Below are positions 15,808-24,252 of a DNA stretch of 39,673 nt, one piece after another. The position numbers and the translations under genes were made by a program. The stretch is from an uncultured Actinomycetes bacterium (GTDB lineage: Bacteria > Actinomycetota > Acidimicrobiia > Acidimicrobiales > RAAP-2). Where the stretch lies: contig CAIUMH010000137.1 in the NCBI GenBank assembly GCA_903900235.1, positions 1 through 39,673 on the forward strand, in the 5' to 3' direction. Every line of letters starts with the position of its first letter. Position 1 is the stretch's first letter. The notes under the pieces were generated by a model. It was not told where the DNA came from. It saw only the letters and a list, made by a program, of their open reading frames with translations, and made no database searches.

Positions 15808-17391
15808 GTGAGCGTTGAGCACGGCAGCGCTCGGAGGATCGATCCGTTCCTCCTCGTCCTTGCCGGCGCCACGGTGCTGGCCCGGTTCGCACTGGCATGG
15901 TCGGGAGTCCATCTCGACATGAGTGCGTTCGGAGCCAAGGGCTCCGAACGCTACTGGCAGCTCCTCGACCCCTCATGGCTCCGCCACGACCTCTGGTCTT
16001 CTGTCTGGTCACTCACCATGCAGCCCCCCCTCTACAACCTGGCGGTCGGCCTGTGGCTCCATCTCCCCGGCGGCTGGCAGACACCGGTGGCGGCGGTCGC
16101 CCTGACCGGATGCTTCCTGGCGATCTCGCTCGCGACCTACGCCACGATGGTCTTGCTCGGCGTGGCTCGAGGAGTGGCGTTCGTGGCCACCCTCGTGCTG
16201 GTAGTCGCCAACCCCGGCCAGGCACTCTTCACCACTGTCCCGTTCTACGCCGAGCCGACTGCCGCCCTCGTGACCGTGACGGTCTGGCTGGCGGTGCGGT
16301 GCGTCCGGCGTCCCACCACCGGTGCCGCTGCCTGGTTCTCCGGCATCGCTGCCACGACCGCCCTCTTCAACACCTCGATCCAACCCGTCATGGTCCTCAT
16401 CGCCATCGCCATCGTTCTCGTTGGCCGTCGCTCGGCGTGGAGGGCCATCGTGCTCGGGAGCCTCGTGCCATGTGTGGCCTTGGTCGGGTGGAGCACGGTG
16501 CAGTTCAGCCGGGTCGGCACCCCAGCGACCTCGACCTGGCTGGGGATGAACCTGACCCACGTGACCTTCAACCACGCACCGGTCGGACAACTCCACCGCC
16601 TCCTCGCCGAGCACAGGATCACCAAGATCGCCACGCTCGCTCCCTTTGCCCCGCTCTCGGCCTACGGCATCGCCCCGGTGGTCGCTGGACCGGCCGCCAG
16701 CGCAATGGCCCTGCGCCCCGATGGCCAACCCAACTTCAACAATCGGGCCTATGCCACCGTGTCGAGCCGGTACCTCCACGACGAGCTCACCTACCTCGGC
16801 ATCGCCCCCGGCCACTACGCCACCATGGTCAGCCGAGGCCTGCGCATCTGGGCCATCCCTGAGGACCAGTACTCCCTGTTCTTCGTCGACACCCAGATCA
16901 CGGGTTGGGAGAATGTCTACGACAATGTGGTGATGCTCCAAGGCCTCCGTAATCGGTTCAGCTCGTTGGCCGAGATCGCAGGGGAGGCACCACCGCTCAA
17001 CCAGCTCTCCTTCACCCTGATCGCCACCAGCGCCCTGAGCATGCTCGGCACGCCCCTGCTCATGCTGTGCTGGCGTCGGCGCCCAGAGCTGGTCATCGGC
17101 CTAGCCGTCCCCTGGTTCCTGCTCACCCAGGCCTTCATCGTCACGTCGCTCTCAGAGTTCGGCGAGAACGATCGGTTCCGCTTCGAGACCGGGACGACCA
17201 TGATCACGTTGTCGGTGGTGGTGCTCAGCGTGATCATCGACCGGCTTCGCGGTCGGAGGCGTCCCGGAGGTCTTGACCAGCGCCTCGATGCCCTGGGCTG
17301 GAGCCATCGAGCCACTGGGGTAGACCCAATCGACGTTCGCGAGTTCGAACCCGAGAATGTCTCACCATTGGACCAGCCGGTGGCGACGTGA
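15808..17391 (+). CDS. Polytopic membrane protein, GT-C glycosyltransferase-like (copy 1 of tandem pair)
   Basis: 527 aa from a GTG at 15808. About eleven hydrophobic segments surround short loops. After the first helix comes an extracytoplasmic loop with Asp/Glu and then SVWSLTMQPPLYNLAVGL (65-82), resembling the HPPLYY loop of PMT/ArnT-type GT-C enzymes. Further conserved points are RVGTPATSTWLGMN, RPDGQPNFNNRAY and, near the last helices, EFGENDRFRFE. I infer a polyprenyl-phosphate-sugar-dependent transferase acting on the outer face of the membrane, but no catalytic residue is proven. The next gene is a clear paralogue, starting inside this gene's stop (GTGA). Confidence 0.7.
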   Translation: MSVEHGSARRIDPFLLVLAGATVLARFALAWSGVHLDMSAFGAKGSERYWQLLDPSWLRHDLWSSVWSLTMQPPLYNLAVGLWLHLPGGWQTPVAAVALTGCFLAISLATYATMVLLGVARGVAFVATLVLVVANPGQALFTTVPFYAEPTAALVTVTVWLAVRCVRRPTTGAAAWFSGIAATTALFNTSIQPVMVLIAIAIVLVGRRSAWRAIVLGSLVPCVALVGWSTVQFSRVGTPATSTWLGMNLTHVTFNHAPVGQLHRLLAEHRITKIATLAPFAPLSAYGIAPVVAGPAASAMALRPDGQPNFNNRAYATVSSRYLHDELTYLGIAPGHYATMVSRGLRIWAIPEDQYSLFFVDTQITGWENVYDNVVMLQGLRNRFSSLAEIAGEAPPLNQLSFTLIATSALSMLGTPLLMLCWRRRPELVIGLAVPWFLLTQAFIVTSLSEFGENDRFRFETGTTMITLSVVVLSVIIDRLRGRRRPGGLDQRLDALGWSHRATGVDPIDVREFEPENVSPLDQPVAT

Positions 17392-18953
17392 CCCGAGCCA
17401 CCAAGGTCGCCACGCAGGTCCGTCACCTCGATCCCTTCATCGGGGCGCTGTTTGGTCTCTGCGTGGTCAGTCGACTCCTGCTCGGACTCGCCGGGGTCGG
17501 AATGGACCTGCGGGCCCTCGGTCCAGATTCCGCCACACACCTCTACCAACTGCTCGACACAGCCTGGCTCCGGCGGGACCTCCTCCACTCCGTCTGGTCT
17601 CTCACGATGCAGCCGCCGCTCTACAACCTCGCAGTGGGCCTGCTCCTCGACCTCCCCGGCGCCGCTCAGTCACCAATGGTGGCCATCGTCATGTTCGCTG
17701 GCTACGTCGTAACCGTGCTGTGCAGCTACGGCGCCATGGTCCTGCTCGGCGTGACCCGGCGTGCCGCCTTCGTGGTCACGCTGGTGCTGGTGGTCCTCGA
17801 CCCGGCCCAGCTGCTCTTCTCGACCAATATCTTCTACGCCACCCCCACCGCCGCCCTCACGGCCGCCACCGCATTCCTGGGTATCTGGACGCTGGCCGCC
17901 CCCTCCTTTCGGCGAGTCCTGGGGTTCGCCTCGTGCGGCGGGGTGCTGACCTTGACCAACACCATGCTCCAGCCCATGGTGTTGTTGATCGTGCTGGCTG
18001 CGCTGGTGATCGCCCTCCCGCGATTTCGCCGGATCCTGCTGCTCGGGAGCCTGGTGCCGGCGCTTGTCCTGATCGGTTGGATGGGCCTGAGCGTCTGCCG
18101 TGTGGGCACCCCAGCCACTTCGACCTGGTTCGGCATGAATGTGGCCGACGGCGTGCTCAAGCCCGCCGACCCGATGCTCCTGGCCTCGATGGTCGCCGCG
18201 GGCCAGATGCCGCCTCGGTCGCTCGTGAATCCGTTCACTGCACCGCTCTCGGCGATTGGGGTGTCACCAGTGCGTGCCGGGCCCCGGGCCTCCTCAGCGG
18301 CCACCCGACCCGACGGCCTGCCCAACCTCAACAACCGGGCCTATGTCACGGTCTCGAGCCACTCCCTGGCCGACGCATTGACCTTCATCCGCCACCAGCC
18401 CGCCACATGGCTGTCGATCCGTTGGCGCGCCTTGGTCCTCTGGGCGGTCCCGGCCGACCAGTACTACTTCTTCACCCACGACACCGCTGTCGCTCCCGCC
18501 GTCCGCTCCTATGACGCGTTCGTCGGTCTCCAAGCCTCTCACCACCCGCACCTCTCCAAAGAGATCTGGCGAGGAATGACGATCAGCTCCCTTCAGGTGT
18601 CATGGACGCTTCTGGGCGAAACTCTCTTGGCACTGTTCGGGGGAATCATCGTGATCTGGCGGGCGGCCGCCTCTCGGCGACGCTGGGCGCTGGCGGTCGG
18701 GCTGCCCTGGGTCCTCGCCACCCAGGCCTTCGTCGTCTCGACGCTGACCGAGTACGGGGAGAACAACCGGTTCCGGTTCGAGGTCAGCGGACCGATCCTC
18801 GTGGTGGCGACGGTTGTGGCGGTGCTGGCCATCGAGTACCTGCGCCGGCCAGCCGATGGCGGGGTGACAGGACGCCTTGACGCCCTCGGATGGGGCGAGC
18901 TCAACCCGATGCAACAAGACACCGGTTCCACGCGGGCGACCGAGGAGATCTGA
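17388..18953 (+). CDS. Polytopic membrane protein, GT-C glycosyltransferase-like (copy 2 of tandem pair)
   Basis: 521 aa from a GTG overlapping the preceding stop by 4 nt. It aligns with the upstream protein end to end. SVWSLTMQPPLYNLAVGL is identical in both, as are VGTPATSTW, RPDG-PN-NNRAY-TVSS and the block [ST]L[ST]E[FY]GEN[DN]RFRFE; both end with RLDALGW before a variable tail. The middle section (about 255-300 and 370-400) differs most, suggesting different acceptors. It has the same membrane topology and the same GT-C inference as copy 1. Its stop codon directly abuts that of the convergent TetR gene, leaving no space for a terminator. Confidence 0.7.
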   Translation: MTRATKVATQVRHLDPFIGALFGLCVVSRLLLGLAGVGMDLRALGPDSATHLYQLLDTAWLRRDLLHSVWSLTMQPPLYNLAVGLLLDLPGAAQSPMVAIVMFAGYVVTVLCSYGAMVLLGVTRRAAFVVTLVLVVLDPAQLLFSTNIFYATPTAALTAATAFLGIWTLAAPSFRRVLGFASCGGVLTLTNTMLQPMVLLIVLAALVIALPRFRRILLLGSLVPALVLIGWMGLSVCRVGTPATSTWFGMNVADGVLKPADPMLLASMVAAGQMPPRSLVNPFTAPLSAIGVSPVRAGPRASSAATRPDGLPNLNNRAYVTVSSHSLADALTFIRHQPATWLSIRWRALVLWAVPADQYYFFTHDTAVAPAVRSYDAFVGLQASHHPHLSKEIWRGMTISSLQVSWTLLGETLLALFGGIIVIWRAAASRRRWALAVGLPWVLATQAFVVSTLTEYGENNRFRFEVSGPILVVATVVAVLAIEYLRRPADGGVTGRLDALGWGELNPMQQDTGSTRATEEI

Positions 18954-19556
18954 TCAGGCTCGGTCGTCTGGCTCGAAGGCCACGGCGAAGACGGCCTCGA
19001 TGGAGATCTCGTTCCAGCGATCAGGGTCGACGTCGCTCGGGCCGATCTCGATCAGGGTGCGGCCGAGCAGTTGCCCGGTGAACCAGGCCGCCAGCGCCGT
19101 GGTGTCCACCCCTGCTCTGATCCATCCGTTGTCCTGCGCCACTTTCAGGATGTGGGCGAACTCTCGGTTGGCTCTGGACTGCGCATCGTTGATCGCCGTG
19201 AGCAGATCGGGGGAGGCATAGCCCGAGCCCAAGGCGTTGATTCGGACGAGTCGACGATGAGCACCGGCGGCGCTGAAGTACGCCACCATCGATTGGCGAC
19301 AGGCCTCTCGGAAGCCAGCGGCGTCCGAGATCCCGTCCATCTGCACGAGGAATTCGGCGGTCGACTCGAGCAAGCTGCGGCTGTAGCGCTCCGCCTGGGC
19401 AGCCTCGATCAAGCCCTCCTTCGACCCGAAGAAGTAGTACACCGCGGGAACCTTGACCCCGGCAGCCTCGGCGATCAGATGGACTCGCACCGCAGGGACG
19501 CCCGCTGAATCGATCATGTCAACGGTGCGCTCCAGGAGCCGATCACGAGTTGTCAT
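18954..19556 (-). CDS. TetR family transcriptional regulator
   Basis: 200 aa from the ATG at 19556 (a GTG three codons upstream is possible). The N-terminal helix-turn-helix is TTRDRLLERTVDMIDSAG...VRVHLIAEAAGVKVPAVYYFFGSKEGLIEAA (2-53), a standard TetR DNA-binding domain with the Y-Y-F-x-S-K-E/D-x-L element. The C-terminal ligand domain is variable, with hydrophobic helices. The gene is divergent from the SDR at 19643 across 86 nt, so it probably controls that gene. An inverted repeat CACGC-N10-GCGTG (19579-19598) lies between them as a weak operator candidate. The ligand is unknown. Confidence 0.9.
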   Translation of the reverse strand: MTTRDRLLERTVDMIDSAGVPAVRVHLIAEAAGVKVPAVYYFFGSKEGLIEAAQAERYSRSLLESTAEFLVQMDGISDAAGFREACRQSMVAYFSAAGAHRRLVRINALGSGYASPDLLTAINDAQSRANREFAHILKVAQDNGWIRAGVDTTALAAWFTGQLLGRTLIEIGPSDVDPDRWNEISIEAVFAVAFEPDDRA

Positions 19557-19605
19557 CTGATCCACCGCCGAAGTCTTACACGCTCCGTGAATTGCGTGCC
19601 TGTGT

Positions 19606-19635
19606 GTGACGTTGCGCTTGAGGCGGCGGTAGGGT
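19606..19635 (+). promoter_or_regulatory. Leaderless promoter of the SDR gene at 19643
   Basis: GTGACG (19606-19611), an 18-nt spacer, then TAGGGT (19630-19635), which ends 7 nt before the ATG. This puts the transcript start at the start codon. No ribosome-binding site is present upstream. Confidence 0.6.
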
Positions 19636-19642
19636 CGCAGCC

Positions 19643-20392
19643 ATGACCAAGAACGTCCTCATCACAGGTGCGGGAAGCGGATTCGGCAAAATGGCCAGCT
19701 TGGCCCTGGCAGCACGCGGCCACCACGTGATCGCCACGACTGAGACCGCCGAGCAAGCCGCCGCGCTCTCTGCTGAGGCGCCAAGCCTCGACGTGACCAA
19801 GCTCGACATCACCAGCGATGACGTCAATCTCGTCGCGTCGATGGACATCGACGTCCTCATCAACAACGCCGCCATCGGCCAAACCGGCCCCATGGCCGAC
19901 GTCCCCATGGCCCGGATGCGCCAGATCTTCGATGTCAACGTCTTCGGCTCCCTCGCCGTCACCCAGGCCGCCGTCCCAGCCATGGTGGCCAGGGGGAGCG
20001 GTCGCATCATCATCGTCTCGTCCATCGCCGGAATCCTCGTGGCCCCGACCTTCGGTCCCTACTCGATGACCAAGTTCGCCCTCGAGGCCATGGGCAAGGC
20101 TCTGCGGTCCGAACTCGCCGGCTTCGGCGTCGATGTGTGCCTGTTGAACCCCGGCCCCTATGACACCGGGTTCAACGATTCGATGGCCGCCTCGATGTGG
20201 GAATGGTTCGACGACTCGGCCACTACGAGTGGCGGTGCCGAGATTTTCAAAGCCGTCGGCGACATGGTCACCGGCGATCAGATGGACCCAGCCGAGGTGT
20301 GCACCCGCATGGTCGAGCTCGTCGAGGCCGAGACCACCGAGGAGCACAACTTCGTGCCGCCCGAGCTGGCGGCCTTCGCCGCCGGCGGCTGA
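19643..20392 (+). CDS. SDR family oxidoreductase
   Basis: 249 aa. The cofactor motif is TGAGSGFG (8-15), followed by NNAA (74-77), VSSIAG with the catalytic Ser, and YSMTK (Tyr140, Lys144). All elements of a classical short-chain dehydrogenase are present. PYDTGFN after the catalytic site and a short C-terminus leave the substrate open. Divergent from the TetR gene, it is the likely regulated target. Expression appears leaderless. Its stop is 3 nt from the stop of the convergent GT-87 gene. Confidence 0.9.
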   Translation: MTKNVLITGAGSGFGKMASLALAARGHHVIATTETAEQAAALSAEAPSLDVTKLDITSDDVNLVASMDIDVLINNAAIGQTGPMADVPMARMRQIFDVNVFGSLAVTQAAVPAMVARGSGRIIIVSSIAGILVAPTFGPYSMTKFALEAMGKALRSELAGFGVDVCLLNPGPYDTGFNDSMAASMWEWFDDSATTSGGAEIFKAVGDMVTGDQMDPAEVCTRMVELVEAETTEEHNFVPPELAAFAAGG

Positions 20393-20395
20393 GCC

Positions 20396-21688
20396 TCAGG
20401 CGGGCTCGTTCCCGAGGGTCCTGCGCCTCGCCATCAGCACCGTGATCGCGGCGGCCACCATCACGGCTAGGCAGGCCAGCACATAGCGATTCATCACCAG
20501 CGCGTCGACGGGGCTGCTGAAGATGAGTTGGCCATGATGCTTGGGGGCATGAGCGATGACCGATCGGGACAGCTGGCGCACGAACGGCAGCACTGAGAGC
20601 CACAGCACGATGCTCAGCACCCGGTGATTTCGCCAGCACTCGAGGGCCGCGAAGGGGAGGAGCAGAACCACCCAGACCCAGTGGTGATCCCAGGCGAAGG
20701 GCGACGAAGACACCACTGCGATACTCAGCACTGCGAGCGAGGTCACCACGAGGCCAAGCCGCCAGAGACCCCAGGCGATGGCGAGACCCAGGACCACCAG
20801 CAGCACGAAACACACTGCCCAGGCGGCTTTGGAGGCGAAGGGGCCGCCGAGCGGCCAGCGGGTGAGCATGGCGTTGATCGACATGTTCCAGGTGCCCTTG
20901 AAGCCTGAAACGGGCCATGAGGCCGAAGAGTTGACCCCTCGCACCGAGACCTGACCGCTCGGGACGAGGTAGGTCCAGTAGCGCCAGGAGGCCGAGGGGG
21001 AGAACATCAGCCCAGCCACCAGCGTGACGACGCCACCGATGGCTACCCGAACGAGTCCTCGGACTCCTGACCGGGCGAGCACGGCCGCGGCAAAGATCCC
21101 GGGCCACAGCGACAGTCCAGCCACCGCTCCCACGAGGTAGCCCGAACGCCGGGACGAGAGCACCAATAGGTCGACCACCACGAGTGCCATGAACCACAGC
21201 TGGTCTTGACCAGCACCCAAGGCCGAGGCACCGGGGTAGAGCAACACCCCAACGGCCGGCGGGGCCACCAGCGTCATGACCAGCAGGGCCGTCGAGCGCG
21301 GGACCGGTCGCACGGCCGAGAGTGCGCCGGCGCAGATCACCGGGATCGCAGCACATGAGAGCCAGACCGAGACATAGCCCGCCCACGGTCGACCGAGTTC
21401 TGCGAGGGGGAGATGGAGGAGCGAGACCGACGGGGGCACGTTGTCGCTGATGTGGGCGCCCACGAAGTAGGGATCTTGGCCATGGAGGATCCAGAGCGAC
21501 TCATTGAGCCGTTGATAGAGGTCACCGAAGCGATGGCTCGAGCCGGGCCAGGCATGGAACAGATAGCGGTAGAGCACCACCGACCAGACGAGCGATCCGA
21601 CCAGCCAGCCCAGCGTCGTCACCACGCGTCGGCTCGTCAGGGTCGGCCACACCACCGGCCGATCCGTGAGATCAGTCCTGCTCTCCAT
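20396..21688 (-). CDS. GT-87 (DUF2029) family membrane glycosyltransferase-like protein
   Basis: 430 aa from the ATG at 21688; a TTG two codons upstream is less likely. It has about ten to twelve hydrophobic segments. The first extracytoplasmic loop has FGDLYQRLNESLWILHGQDPY, with an Asp in the usual GT-C position. Later come NMSINAMLTRW and SPFAWDHHWVW, which correspond to the N-Q-S and S-P-x-S-W-x-H-H-x-V/W elements of GT-87 alpha-(1,2)-mannosyltransferases. These use polyprenyl-phosphate mannose to build lipomannan-type lipoglycans. Family membership is likely; the sugar and acceptor are inferred only from relatives. Confidence 0.8.
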   Translation of the reverse strand: MESRTDLTDRPVVWPTLTSRRVVTTLGWLVGSLVWSVVLYRYLFHAWPGSSHRFGDLYQRLNESLWILHGQDPYFVGAHISDNVPPSVSLLHLPLAELGRPWAGYVSVWLSCAAIPVICAGALSAVRPVPRSTALLVMTLVAPPAVGVLLYPGASALGAGQDQLWFMALVVVDLLVLSSRRSGYLVGAVAGLSLWPGIFAAAVLARSGVRGLVRVAIGGVVTLVAGLMFSPSASWRYWTYLVPSGQVSVRGVNSSASWPVSGFKGTWNMSINAMLTRWPLGGPFASKAAWAVCFVLLVVLGLAIAWGLWRLGLVVTSLAVLSIAVVSSSPFAWDHHWVWVVLLLPFAALECWRNHRVLSIVLWLSVLPFVRQLSRSVIAHAPKHHGQLIFSSPVDALVMNRYVLACLAVMVAAAITVLMARRRTLGNEPA

Positions 21689-21807
21689 ACGCAAGTGCTA
21701 CCACTCTGCGACCGACCACGGTCGGCTCTGCCCGCGAGAGACAGCACGACGCTTAGCAGATCGAACAATCGAGATCACCGCAGGAGCAGAAAACTTTGGG
21801 GGGCGAC

Positions 21808-21836
21808 TTGACCTGCCGCTGAATGGTCCATACGTT
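21808..21836 (+). promoter_or_regulatory. Near-consensus promoter of the secreted 460-aa protein gene
   Basis: TTGACC (21808-21813), a 17-nt spacer and TACGTT (21831-21836). The predicted start near 21843 leaves a leader of about 133 nt. This is the best -35/-10 pair in the window and suggests strong constitutive transcription. Confidence 0.7.
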
Positions 21837-21845
21837 GGGCATCAA

Positions 21846-21897
21846 CCGGTTTGGTCTACCGGGATCTGCAGCAGTGCCGGGAGGCAGTGCGGGGGGG
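21846..21897 (+). other. Structured 5' leader with hairpin and GCAGTGC direct repeat
   Basis: A small hairpin, CCGGT-ttggtct-ACCGG (21846-21862), sits within a few nt of the predicted transcript start. It is followed by two GCAGTGC copies 13 nt apart (21871 and 21884) and a run of seven G. A 5' hairpin can protect an mRNA from decay. No known riboswitch consensus fits. Confidence 0.35.
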
Positions 21898-21975
21898 TGC
21901 CAAGACCAAGTCGCCGGAGTCAATGAAATCAAGAACTCGATAAGCGAAAGCCACGTCGAGGTTGAGAGGGACACT

Positions 21976-23358
21976 ATGAAGCACAAGCTCATCGCAGCTG
22001 CGGCGGCCTCCCTGGCCTTCAGCAGTCTGCCGATCATGGCGAGTGTGGCCAGCGCCACGCCTGCTCCATCCGCTTCGATCAGTAGCGTGACGTTCACCAA
22101 CGTCGGCGCCTGGCCGAACTCGTGGGGCGAGAGCGGCAGCTACACCCCGCAGCCATCCACCTCGCTTTCTCCCTACGAGAGGGCGACCATGACGATCCAT
22201 GGTGCAAACCTTGGAACGTCCACTGCACCGGGACAGATTGCGTTCAAGGTCAAGATGAAGGGCCAGCTCGGCCTGGTGTCGACCCTCCTTCCAGCTGAGT
22301 GCCCGTCCGACGGCACCTTCAATGGTGGGACTGGGAACGGCGGCAACGCTGGACTCGTTTCTACCGGAGGAATCTGCGTGAGCAAGGGGTCTGCCAACAC
22401 GAACAACGGCTCCACCTTCACGGCGACCGTGCTCGGCCCGCAAGGCAACAACTTCTTCATGCTCCAGAAGAAGGGTATCGCCTCGTACAACCAGGCAGCG
22501 CTCGAGATCGACTTCACCCCAACTGGTGCGACGAAGACGGTGAAGTTCAAGAACTCAGCCACCATCGACTCGAACTGTGGGACCACCCTTCAGACAGCGG
22601 CCATGCCAGGCAAGGCCTACACCTTGGATGCCAACGGTGAGATCCTTCTGAGCAGTGCCAGCAACCAGGCTCACACTTCCTACTCGGACGTCTCACTGAA
22701 CGTGCTCGGCATCTGGATCGCCAATCTCTGCACGCCGGACGCCGGCATCGCAGCGGCGGGACCGAATGCTCCGAACACGCTGGACTACCCCGCCTGGGCA
22801 ACGAACTACCCGGTGACGTGGACGACCACGAGCTCGACTGGTAGCGACCTGGCTGGCGGCACGCACAACTTCAATGGCGTGGCGTTCGGCTTCCCCTACA
22901 CGTCGGCTCAGCCGCTCAAGATCTACGGGACCACGCAGACCTACACCTTGACCAACTTCGACAAGACGGGTCTCACTGCCGCTCCGGCGCTGGGATGTGA
23001 CACTACGGGCACCACCCAGCCGACTGGGCTGCACAAGGCCAACATCCAGTGCTCCATCAGCACCAAGGGCGTGGTGACGATCACGGACACCGTGGACATC
23101 ACCGAGTACCAGGCCGGCGACACCATCGCTGGTCCCGTGGTGAACGTCCACGCCAAGGGCAAGGCTGCTGGGGCCATGGGCGTGATCGGCGGTAACGACT
23201 CTTCGGAGATCGGACTCGGCGATGGTCTTGGTACTCCCGCAGGCTGCACCTACACCAACGGTGCCTGGGTCGCCGGTGCGCACACGACGTGCATCGCCGT
23301 CGTCTTCGGCCCCCGAGCTGGAACGTACAACGCAACCTACGCGGCGCTCTCGAACTGA
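21976..23358 (+). CDS. Secreted eight-cysteine protein of unknown function
   Basis: 460 aa from the ATG at 21976, preceded by GAGAGGG. A Sec signal peptide (MKHKLIAAAAASLAF...ASA, cleavage likely after residue 27) is clear. The mature part is rich in Thr, Ser, Gly, Asn and Ala, with Lys rather than Arg as the main basic residue, as in many beta-rich surface proteins. It has eight Cys (in AECPSD, GICVSK, SNCGTT, NLCTPD, LGCDTT, IQCSIS, AGCTYT and TTCIAV), which could form four disulfides. No membrane anchor, sortase motif or catalytic signature is seen. A strong promoter, a structured leader and a UUCG terminator suggest it is made in quantity, perhaps a surface-layer or envelope protein (inference). 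Confidence 0.72.
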   Translation: MKHKLIAAAAASLAFSSLPIMASVASATPAPSASISSVTFTNVGAWPNSWGESGSYTPQPSTSLSPYERATMTIHGANLGTSTAPGQIAFKVKMKGQLGLVSTLLPAECPSDGTFNGGTGNGGNAGLVSTGGICVSKGSANTNNGSTFTATVLGPQGNNFFMLQKKGIASYNQAALEIDFTPTGATKTVKFKNSATIDSNCGTTLQTAAMPGKAYTLDANGEILLSSASNQAHTSYSDVSLNVLGIWIANLCTPDAGIAAAGPNAPNTLDYPAWATNYPVTWTTTSSTGSDLAGGTHNFNGVAFGFPYTSAQPLKIYGTTQTYTLTNFDKTGLTAAPALGCDTTGTTQPTGLHKANIQCSISTKGVVTITDTVDITEYQAGDTIAGPVVNVHAKGKAAGAMGVIGGNDSSEIGLGDGLGTPAGCTYTNGAWVAGAHTTCIAVVFGPRAGTYNATYAALSN

Positions 23359-23398
23359 GAACCCGCATGAACTGATCCCCCACGGGATCTCGTTCAGT

Positions 23399-23430
23399 GA
23401 GAAAGCCGGGCCTTCGGGCCCGGCTTTCTC
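23399..23430 (+). terminator. Strong terminator with UUCG tetraloop
   Basis: A perfect 14-bp stem (23399-23412 with 23417-23430) is capped by TTCG, an unusually stable tetraloop. It lies 40 nt after the stop of the secreted protein and before the promoter of the HAD gene. Confidence 0.92.
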
Positions 23431-23456
23431 GCGTCCCCCGACAGGTCATCATCGGT

Positions 23457-23462
23457 CATACT
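23457..23462 (+). promoter_or_regulatory. Leaderless -10 box (CATACT) of the HAD gene
   Basis: CATACT ends 7 nt before the ATG at 23470, directly after the terminator of the previous gene. No ribosome site is seen between them, and the -35 is not clear. Confidence 0.45.
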
Positions 23463-23469
23463 TGATGTC

Positions 23470-24249
23470 ATGGCCCGCGTGACCCCTGCAGAGAGTTGGT
23501 TGTGCGACATGGACGGCGTGCTCGTCCGTGAGGGCACCATGATCCCGGGTGCCGACGCCTTCTTGGAGCGACTTCGCAGCTCAGGGCGGTCGTTCTTGAT
23601 CCTGACCAACAACTCGGCCTTCACGCCCCGGGATCTGTCGGCCCGACTCGAGACCATCGGCCTCGAGGTCCCCGAGGAGCAGCTGTGGACCTCGGCATTG
23701 GCGACAGCGAAGTTCGTAGCTGACCAGCGCCCCGGCGGCACGGCCTATGTCATTGGCGAGTCCGGCCTCACCACCGCTCTTCACGAGGTCGGCTACACCC
23801 AGACCCACATCGATCCCGACTATGTGATCCTGGGCGAGACCCGTACCTGGAGTTTCGAGGCCGTCACCACGGCCGTTCGGCTCGTCGAGGCCGGAGCCCG
23901 GTTCCTCGGCACGAATCCCGACCCCACCGGCCCGTCGAACGAGGGGTCACTCCCCGCCTGCGGCGCCGTGGCCGCCATGATCCAGCGGGCCACCGGCGTC
24001 GAGCCCTACTTCGTCGGCAAGCCCAACCCCCTCATGATGCGGGAGGGTCTCAACACGCTTGGGGCGCACTCCGAGTCGACCGTGATGGTCGGAGACCGTA
24101 TGGACACCGACGTGCTCGCCGGCATGGAGGCGGGCCTCGAGACCATCCTGGTGCTCTCTGGCGTCACCACCGAGGACGAGATCGGCCGCTTCCCCTATCG
24201 ACCGTCTCGGGTGGTCGATTCGGTGGCCGACCTGATCGACTCGCTGTAG
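23470..24249 (+). CDS. HAD superfamily class IIA phosphatase, NagD-like
   Basis: 259 aa. Motif I is CDMDGVLVREG (nucleophile Asp13, acid Asp15), motif II is ILTNNSAF, motif III Lys is in YFVGKPNPLMM, and motif IV is VMVGDRMDTDVLAG. The cap between motifs II and III (ATNPD-like LGTNPDPTGP) is the C2-type cap of NagD/PGPase-like enzymes. These dephosphorylate small metabolites such as p-nitrophenyl phosphate, UMP or glycolate phosphate. The exact substrate cannot be named. It has its own leaderless-type promoter; the convergent Nudix gene ends 3 nt away. Confidence 0.92.
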   Translation: MARVTPAESWLCDMDGVLVREGTMIPGADAFLERLRSSGRSFLILTNNSAFTPRDLSARLETIGLEVPEEQLWTSALATAKFVADQRPGGTAYVIGESGLTTALHEVGYTQTHIDPDYVILGETRTWSFEAVTTAVRLVEAGARFLGTNPDPTGPSNEGSLPACGAVAAMIQRATGVEPYFVGKPNPLMMREGLNTLGAHSESTVMVGDRMDTDVLAGMEAGLETILVLSGVTTEDEIGRFPYRPSRVVDSVADLIDSL

Positions 24250-24252
24250 GCC

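Noticed and set aside
21843-21975. Riboswitch in the leader of the secreted protein
   Set aside because: The leader has a hairpin and a short direct repeat but no match to c-di-GMP, cobalamin or other consensus elements I know.
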